From NCBI GenBank assembly GCA_022393335.1, contig JAJEKB010021378.1, positions 724,711 to 788,710 on the forward strand: a DNA stretch of 64,000 bases, written 5' to 3'. Positions 56,701 to 64,000 of this stretch are shown in pieces (position 1 is the stretch's first letter; every line of letters starts with the position of its first letter). The notes beneath the pieces were generated by a model. That model had not been told where the DNA came from, did no database searches, and worked only from the letters and a program-made list of their open reading frames with translations. A program made the translations under genes and the position numbers. The stretch comes from Macrotrachela quadricornifera. Taxonomy: Eukaryota; Rotifera; Eurotatoria; Philodinida; Philodinidae.

Positions 56701-57393
56701 GATGGAATTGCTCATTGCTATCACAATCGTGGTCAAATCGCTTTAGAAAGAGGTGATTACAATTTAAGTCTTGATTTATACTCCAAATCCCTCGATAGCA
56801 AATTACGAACATTAACACTAAATCATCCTGATCTTGCCGAAACCTATAATAGTATTGGAGTCGTTCATGGAAAGATGGGTAATTACATGCTAGCACTCGA
56901 ATCATACACAAAGGCATTAGCAATTTTCCAAAGTGTGCACAATGAGGATAAATCAAACATAGCTAAATGTTTGAATAATATTGGTAACATCCATAAGATA
57001 AAAGAAAGATATTTAGATGCACTTGAATATTATGAAAAGGCATTAATCATTCAAAAGAATCATTTTCCTGGTGATGATCCAGATTTGGGTATATTATATG
57101 GCAACATTGGTAGTGTTTGTCAATGTATTGGACAACTTGATCGTGCATTGGAACATTATAAAATATCATTAAAAATGCTCGAAAAAACACTTCCACCACA
57201 ACATCTCGCAATTGCAACGACATTAAAAAATATAGGTGTTGTTTACGAAGACAAGGGCGAACTACGACAAGCACTTATATATTTTAATAAAGCAGCTGCT
57301 ATTCGTCGACATACATTACGTTCGACAGATCCCAGTGTTCGTCTAATTGAAGAAGATATACAACGTGTCTCACATCGACTAAAAGTTTATTGA
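53725..57393 (+). CDS. Arg-specific ADP-ribosyltransferase with TPR (kinesin-light-chain-like) repeats, 679 aa
   Basis: Exons are 53725-54096 and 55726-57393. The phase-0 intron of 1629 bp (GTAAAA/GTAAAC...TTGTAG/ATC) restores WTKNFVK-INGTFKKFDAL. Residues 1-150 are a conserved bdelloid-type head (TWSLVWLDESVND, DRIVLIVNNELGRQVVPQIHHLRQ). The ART domain follows with the R-S-E triad: VYRGQ (R282), SFLSTSI (309-311) and PKEQEV (E361 and E363, the ExE of arginine-specific transferases). It should move ADP-ribose from NAD+ to arginine. From about 419 to the end are six TPR units with the kinesin-light-chain spacing (ALESYTKALAIFQ, ALEYYEKALIIQK, ALEHYKISLKMLE), for partner binding. No signal peptide is seen, so it is probably intracellular. 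An AG just before the ATG (53715) could be an acceptor for an earlier exon. The intron carries a palindromic transposon. Confidence 0.85.
54164..55505. mobile_element. 1342-bp palindromic (foldback) transposon in an intron, TA-flanked
   Basis: It begins CAGTGTGGACCGTAAAAAGC and ends with the near-perfect inverse, ...GCTTTTTACGGCCCACACTG. The flanks are TA on both sides (54162-54163 and 55506-55507). The arms run 54164-54818 and 54887-55505 around a 68-bp unique loop. They pair nearly perfectly apart from two length differences: about 78 bp present only in the left arm near 54372-54450, and about 45 bp only in the right arm near 55205-55250. No transposase is encoded. The TA duplication and CAGT ends point to Tc1/mariner-type mobilisation. 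It lies in sense intron 1 of the ART-TPR gene. Confidence 0.88.
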
Positions 57394-58501
57394 TAAATCA
57401 CAATTTTCGTATTAAAGAAGAAACGATATTGATTTTACTGAGATGCTGCATCGGTAGTATCGGATTTTTTATTTATATGAATAAACTTCACAAAATGTTT
57501 TTTTTAAATTTCTTCGATTTCTTTAGACAAGATTAAGATTGCTATATAATCAAGTATAACATCTCCGTTGATGTAAAAGATTGTGTATACAATAGTTATT
57601 TCAAGTGAATATCTAGTTAGATTATACTCGTGTAGAATGATATAAAGAGAGCTTTTACAGCGAAGTGTTGATGTTGGACAGAATAATTACAAATGACTAT
57701 TGATTCTTAATCTTTTTTTTTGACAAACAATATGATTGATTCAATTCTGAGAGAGTTAAAAGTCGTTCGAAGAAAATTTCGAGCTGATCTGCTTAAGTAC
57801 ATATTCTAAATTTATTTCATATCGATAAAAATTTTTTCTTTTTAACCAATACATTTTTCCAATTATTGTATCTAATTTAAAAAAAATGTCACTTCGACTA
57901 AATATAAAGTAATAAAAAGTAAATAAATTGATGTCGGCAGAACTAACGCCGTCGATTCCTTTCCTATGGCAAAACATTCTTTACAAATATTTTTTTCTTT
58001 TATCGCTTCCTATAGCAACATAAACGAGATTAAATATTACCGTTCTCGAAACATTTAAATTTTTTTATGTAAATATTTTATTTAAAATCTTGTAACATTA
58101 AGGGAAGGTAGTGATACTTGTTCTAACATGTGAATAAAACTTTATTTTCATACAAATGGAATTGATATTAATAGCTATGTAATATTTCTATCTCAATCAA
58201 ATTTCAATAAATCTGTTCTATTACCTTTAAAGGATCTAAATAAGTGCATAAACTATTGACAGACCTTCTTATTTAATCATTTTCTTATGATATTATATTA
58301 AAAATCGTCAAATTTATAGCAAACACTAACGGAAGAGTAAAGAAACAGGAAGAGGAAAATATTTGTAGGTAGAAAAACAAATAATTATTCTACTTCTAAT
58401 TTTCTCTCTTCAAACAAGTTAACAAATAAAAATATTTTATTAAACTTGTTTATCTTCATTGTTAAATAATTTGAAAACGGAAAGTATTTCAATTATACAT
58501 A
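57394..58501. other. AT-rich spacer
   Basis: About 1.1 kb between the ART-TPR gene and the NHL-EGF receptor. No gene or repeat recognised. Confidence 0.5.
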
Positions 58502-61500
58502 ATGGTATTGATTAATAATTGGAATTATTGGATTATTTTGGTAACTATTAGACATATATCAGGTAATTTCAATATATGATGATGTTTAATACAAATCGTA
58601 TGAAAAAATTGACTGATGTCTGACAATTAAGAAATAATCAAACTTTGAAAGTTTTTTTAAAGATAAACATCCATGATAATTCATTCCAGTAAAAATATTA
58701 GTTTCCAAAAAACGACATATTCACACATGACAATGAAATAGAATGTAACAGCGAAACAATAACCGCATTATTCGAAGCAGAATTTTCATTGACCAATAAA
58801 ATTATAAGTTGATTTCTTGATGCTATTAATTAGCCTGTTCATATTTTCGATCGTTTTTATTTCTTGATTTTTTTTCATATTTCTTAGCTATCTCTTACAA
58901 TCAACCAAAATTGTGTTCAAATGCATCATGGAATCCAAATGGTACAACTTTCGCAAATAATGATACAGTTGGTGTGCAACCATACGATATTTTTGTTAGT
59001 ACAGATAATACAATCTACGTAGCTAATCGACAATATGGTCAAATAATAATATGGTCTCAAGGAAATGCTACACTTAAAACAACTATCTCAGCTAATATAA
59101 TAACTCCATCAAGTATTTTTGTCACAATTCTTGGTGATATTTATATCGATAGTGATAATTCAACTGGTCGAGTAGATAAATGGAGATTAAATTCAACAAA
59201 TGGTATTCCTATAATGTATACATGTAGAAAATGTTATGATCTTTTCATCGATATAAGTAATACACTTTATTGTTCAATGACTGATCTTCATCGAGTTGTA
59301 TCAATATCATTAAATAATAATTCAAATACAATGACAACTGTTGCTGGTACAGGTGCTGGTGGAAGTACAATGTTTATGCTGAATGCACCTTATGGAATAT
59401 TTGTTAATACTAATTTTGATTTATATGTAGCAGATTATAGTAATAATCGAATTCAACTCTTTCGACAAGGACAATTAAATGGAACAACAGTAGCGGGAGC
59501 TACATCATCATATGTTACAATTACACTCAATCGTCCTACTGGAGTTGTATTAGATGCAGATGGATATCTTTTCATTGTAGACAAAAATAATAACAGAATC
59601 GTTGGATCAGGACCAAATGGTTTTCGATGCATTGTTGGATGTACTAATTCCTCAAGTCCAGCATCTCAAAAATTAAAAAATCCACATACTTTTAGTTTCG
59701 ATAATCTTGGAAATATGTTTGTCGCCGATTGGGGAAATAATCGAATTCAAAAGTTTAATTTAATGAACAATTTATGTGGTAAGTATAATAGATTTATACT
59801 GTATAGTAGCAATAACCAAGTAAAGTTTGATTGGCCTGAAAATATTTGAATAGTATGAATATAACTTTAGATACAATAACAACGACGGAAAAAACCATAA
59901 TATCAACAATAAGTCATGGTAATAATTTATTTATTTTCGTTATTTTATATAATGAATAAATTATTTTATATTTTTAATAGAAAATTCATTAAGTACAATT
60001 CATTTAAATATTGTATCAAATACGACATTAGGATCAATTACTGTCGCAACATTTTCTTCAAAAAGTATGTTCATTTACAAACATTCTTATCTTTATCTTC
60101 TTTTTTAAAAGCTATTTCATATAATCGACCAAAATTTTGTCCATCAACAACTTGGAATACTGATGGAATAACTTTTGCAACAAATGAAACAATTGGTAAA
60201 GAAGCATTTGGTATATTTATTGATACAAATAATACAATTTATATAGTTAACCGGCAAAGTGGTCAAATTCTTATTTGGTTTAATAATAGTATAAATCCAA
60301 CAAAAATTATATCTGGTAATTGGACAAATGCACGAGGCATTTTTGTTACAGCATCTGGTGATATTTATATTGATAATGGATATATAAATGGTGGAATTGA
60401 TAAATGGTCATCAAATATAAATTCAAGTATTTCAGCAATGTTTGTTGGTCAAGCATGTATAGGTGTTTTTATTGATTTAAATGATACTTTATATTGTTCA
60501 ATGAGTTCTTTTCATCAAATTGTTACAAAATCATTGAATAGTAATTCAGATATAAGAATTGTTGCTGGTACAGGTTGTCCTGGATCTGCATTAAATCAAT
60601 TAAATACTCCTCATGGAATTTTTGTTAATATTAATTTTGATTTATATGTAGCAGATTATAGTAATAATCGAATTCAACTTTTTCAATCAGGACAATTAAA
60701 TGGAACAACAGTAGTTGGAAGTACATCATTAAATATTACATTTACACTTAAAAGTCCAACTGGAATTACATTAGATGCTGATAATAATATGTTTATTGTT
60801 GATAAAGATAATCATCGAATTATAAAATCAGGACCAAATGGTTTTCAATGTATAATTGGATGTACTAATACATCAGGTACAGCAGCGAATCAAATGAATG
60901 CACCACAGAGTCTTAGTTTTGATACTTATGGAAATATATTTGTTACTGAATGGACCAATAATCGCGTACAAAAATTTCTTATTATAACAAATTCTTGTGG
61001 TAAGCAATAGTCAATGCATTAGACTTCCTCTAGTCATCGAAACAAAGTATTACAAGCTTAATATCATTTAGGTCACATTGAAAATTTTAAAAAAAGAGGA
61101 GATAGCTCATATTTTCACGATCTTGACATTTTGAAATAGAATATCAAGATTGACCCTTCTATTAAGAACAAAGTTTTTATAATCAATGTAATTAAGAAGA
61201 ATATATTTTATGTAGATGAACTTACAACTCAACAATCAAGCTCGTTCAATCCTATAGAATCAACAGCTTTGTCATTATTTACTCTTCCAATAATGGAAAC
61301 AACTGTATCATATAAAAAAGGTATTTAAAAAGTTTAACTCTTTTAATGATTCTATTAAGCATCTATCTATGATTGATTATTTTTTTTAGTTGAACCATCC
61401 TTTGTTGCACCATCATGTGCAAGTCCATATCAAACTGGTCTTAATTGTAATATTTCATCTAGATCATGTGATACAATGAAACCCTGTCAAAATGATGGCA

Positions 61501-62131
61501 CTTGTATTAACACCAATAGTGCTCATTATGGTTATATTTGTATATGTCTATCAGGGTTTAATGGTACTACATGTCAGATTGATAATCGACAATGTCAACC
61601 TAATACTTGTTGGAATAATGGTATTTAATTATTATAATTCGATTATTAGAAAATAAAAAAAAAGCAAATTTTTTCTTCATAGGTATATGTAATGAAACAT
61701 CAAATACAACATTTGAATGTATATGTCAACCTGGATGGACAAATATTCATTGTGAAACAAAAATAGATTATTGTAAAAATATTGTATGTTTAAATAATGG
61801 TATATGTCGATCAATATTACTTAATTATACATGTGAATGTCTTGGAACAAGTTATTCTGGTCGACATTGTGAAATAATTGAAAAAGCAACAATTGTTCGT
61901 CAAGCAGTTTCAAAATCATTAAGTTATATAGCAATTATTATTATAGTATGTTTTATTATGTTTTTTGTTCTTATGGATGCACTTAAATATATTTTTGGTA
62001 TTGATCCAATAAATAATTATTCGAAAACAATTAGACGAAAAAAACAAGTAAAAAAAATGCAACATTATCCAATGGTTCAAAGATTTGTTTATGTTCATAC
62101 ACCACTTACAACTACTGTTGAGAAATATTAA
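58502..62131 (+). CDS. Type I membrane protein: two NHL propeller modules, EGF repeats, one TM helix, 918 aa
   Basis: Eight exons: 58502-58562, 58888-59778, 59871-59918, 59981-60064, 60112-60999, 61216-61320, 61390-61620 and 61683-62131. Every intron is phase 1, and every internal exon is a multiple of 3. Exon 1 encodes a signal peptide (WNYWIILVTIRHIS). Exons 2 and 5 each encode one NHL beta-propeller module of about 296 aa that opens ISYNxPKxC and ends with a Cys. The two are duplicates, sharing identical runs such as FDLYVADYSNNRIQLF. Exons 3, 4 and 6 are Thr/Ser-rich linkers. Exons 7 and 8 encode three EGF-like repeats (about 705-835: NDGTC, NNGICNET, NNGICRS). A transmembrane helix follows (about 849-869) and then a basic cytoplasmic tail of about 50 aa. 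A cell-surface adhesion or recognition role is inferred, and the ligand is unknown. Confidence 0.85.
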
Positions 62132-63332
62132 TTAAGGAAATATTCTTGTTATCAAAAGAAGCCGTTAGTACAATATTTGAGAAATTAAATCGCGAAAGGC
62201 AGAGACAGAATTTGATTATAAATCTTACGAATAGATGTCAATATTCCTTTTAGTTCGTGTTTCATAAAAAAATGTGCTTCAATGTAAATGTGACGTAGTT
62301 GCATGTTTATTTTTAACAAATAAAACCTAAGTTTTTTCTTTCTCGAAAGAGCTTTTCATATAGTCGGAAAGATTCAAAGACTATTATATATTATCATTCA
62401 ACATTTTAATGATAATTGTTCTTTCAATTTATCACAGATCACGTCAAGCAGCACTTCAAACATGTTCCTAGGTCAATAAGTGCTAAATTTACTTGATTTG
62501 ATTACCAATTTCATTTACCTTATTTTTTTTCTCATTCTTTCTGCTGTTTGACGCCCTATACATATTAAGAAATATCAAGGTAATGAGAGAAAATAAAAAA
62601 AAACAAGTTCATCCCATCTTTATTTTATCAAATGTATGATAAATTTGCCTTGATAATTTATACACAAATGAATTTGTTGAATCGATTTATCGGATGTTTC
62701 TTTTTTCAAAAAATTCATGAACTAGATCATAGAACTCAAAGCGATTATTTCGAATATATAATGAAATAAAACACGATAAATTTGTTGTGTATAGCAAATA
62801 AAATATTCGAAAGAATAGGAGAAAAATATACATAGTGAAAGGTAATATGATTTAATATTATGAATCACATATCACAAGAAATAGCTTTTATCGAAACTTT
62901 ATAATTCATATGAAGACAAAGTCTTATCAAGCTCTATGAGTATTTCTAAAATATTTTTCTCTCTCGATTCTTAAAGCATACTGAGCGATATTTAATATTC
63001 TTTACTTGAAAAATATCTCTCTATTTTGGTTGTAAATGATTAATGAAGGTATCGTTTTCAATCATCATTCTCTTTGCCATTTTCATGATATTCTATATAC
63101 ATCACACAAATACATTAATATTTATTCGAGACAAACATGAAACATGCTTTCGTAAGGGTGATTTATTTCATGAATAACATCACCTTCAAATAACGAAAAA
63201 GAAAAAAAAAGGAATATAAAAATGGGTATAAAAGAGAGAATAGAATAAAAGCAAACGATCGACGCCTTTCATTTTTTTCTTTATATATAAAGAAAGGTAA
63301 TACATTCTATACATACATTAAAAACACAAATA
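62132..63332. other. AT-rich spacer upstream of the C2 gene
   Basis: No gene is seen. TATATATAAAG at about 63283-63292 lies close to the next start and might be a core promoter element. Confidence 0.45.
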
Positions 63333-63771
63333 ATGCCTCACGGTACACTCGAAGTTATTGTTGCTGAAGGACGTCGTCTCAAAGATGAAGATACATTTGG
63401 TAAAAATGATGCTTATGTAGAAATTTATTTGGATAAAAAGTACAAACAACGTACTACAACAATTTCAAATTCGAACGATCCAGTATGGAATGAACGATTC
63501 ACCTTTAATGTTCAAAATGGTGATGATACTATTCATTTTGATGTTTATGATCAGGATGTTGGCGATAAAGATTCTATCGGTAGTTGTAAAGTTAAATTGA
63601 AACATGTCTTCGATGATGGAAGATACAATGAATGGGTCAAACTACCGGCAATGTTTGGCTTGAAATCTCATGGTGAACTTCATATTATCATGAATTTTAT
63701 AGTAAGTTAATTTTTTAAAAATAATATTCTCATTCATATTATTTATTTTGACTGTATTTTAGCCAACATAA
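63333..63771 (+). CDS. Single C2-domain protein, 125 aa
   Basis: Exon 1 (63333-63701) encodes 123 residues. A donor (TTTATA/GTAAGT) and acceptor (TATTTTAG/CCA) across a 61-bp intron add only Pro-Thr before the stop (63769-63771). The whole protein is one C2 sandwich. It has GTLEVIVAEGRRLKDED, GKNDAYVEIYL, NDPVWNERFTF, FDVYDQDVGDKDSIG and a final GELHIIM strand. Asp residues in the GKNDAY and DVYDQDVGDKD loops sit where calcium ligands are found, so calcium-dependent phospholipid binding is likely. Stand-alone C2 proteins of this size resemble plant elicitor-responsive/SRC2-type and protist proteins. Because the second exon adds just two residues, ignoring the intron gives almost the same protein (ending VS). 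Confidence 0.85.
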
Positions 63772-64000
63772 TCAAGACAATTAATGAAGTGATACATCTA
63801 TAAAAACAGTTTCTAATTAGTTCTATTCTTATTTATATATTTTAATTTTTAAATCAAGATTAATAAAAATACATAATCTCGCAAAGAAAAAAAGGACAGA
63901 TGTTTCACATATTTATTGTTCATTATTATTGATTCGCATCGTAATGAACTAAATTCTTTAATTTTAGATTTAATCAATGAGAATAAATCTCGTTTTACTG
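63772..64000. other. Window end, no feature seen
   Basis: The last 229 bp are AT-rich 3' flank of the C2 gene, with AATAAA-like words (about 63863-63868) that could serve as its polyadenylation signal. Confidence 0.4.

Overview
This is eukaryotic DNA: AT-rich, with spliced genes whose introns are mostly short (about 50-110 bp, GT-AG). The gene content is an LDLa/EGF seven-helix receptor, FG-GAP and NHL propeller proteins, an Arg-ADP-ribosyltransferase joined to kinesin-light-chain-type TPRs, an F-box/LRR protein and several enzymes that look bacterial or fungal. I infer a bdelloid rotifer (Rotaria/Adineta-like). No ribosomal or mitochondrial marker is present to prove this.

Layout. 1-4.7 kb: a giant receptor gene on the minus strand. 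4.7-9.4 kb: gene-free DNA with decayed mobile elements, including a 92-bp hAT-type MITE and an imperfect foldback. 9.4-11.4 kb: an intact-looking Mutator-like (MULE) transposon with terminal CCGG-repeat arrays. 12.7-14.4 kb: an FG-GAP propeller gene. 14.5-20 kb: repeats, namely a dispersed element, a 1.4-kb strand-asymmetric pyrimidine-rich tract, an 11-copy 34-bp minisatellite and a G15 run. 20-28 kb: a B-box/coiled-coil gene, a TIMP/NTR-like secreted protein and an F-box protein, separated by long AT-rich spacers. 28-45 kb: the densest part, with a fused adenylyltransferase-kinase, two long-chain acyl-CoA synthetase paralogues about 11 kb apart, a ThuA-like protein, two secreted cupins and a GT2 chitin/hyaluronan-synthase-like enzyme. 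45-53.7 kb: mobile-element debris around an NHL-repeat secreted protein and a small Gly/Ser-rich gene. 53.7-57.4 kb: the ART-TPR gene, whose first intron holds a 1.34-kb palindromic transposon flanked by TA. 58.5-62.1 kb: an eight-exon NHL-NHL-EGF-transmembrane receptor. 63.3-63.8 kb: a single C2-domain protein.

Two themes recur. Many products are secreted or surface proteins built from repeated modules, and the enzyme block at 28-41 kb contains families commonly reported as horizontally acquired in bdelloids. The two ACSL genes are mosaics of near-identical and diverged segments, which suggests gene conversion. Exon structures given here were built by hand from splice motifs and reading-frame continuity and have not been tested against RNA.
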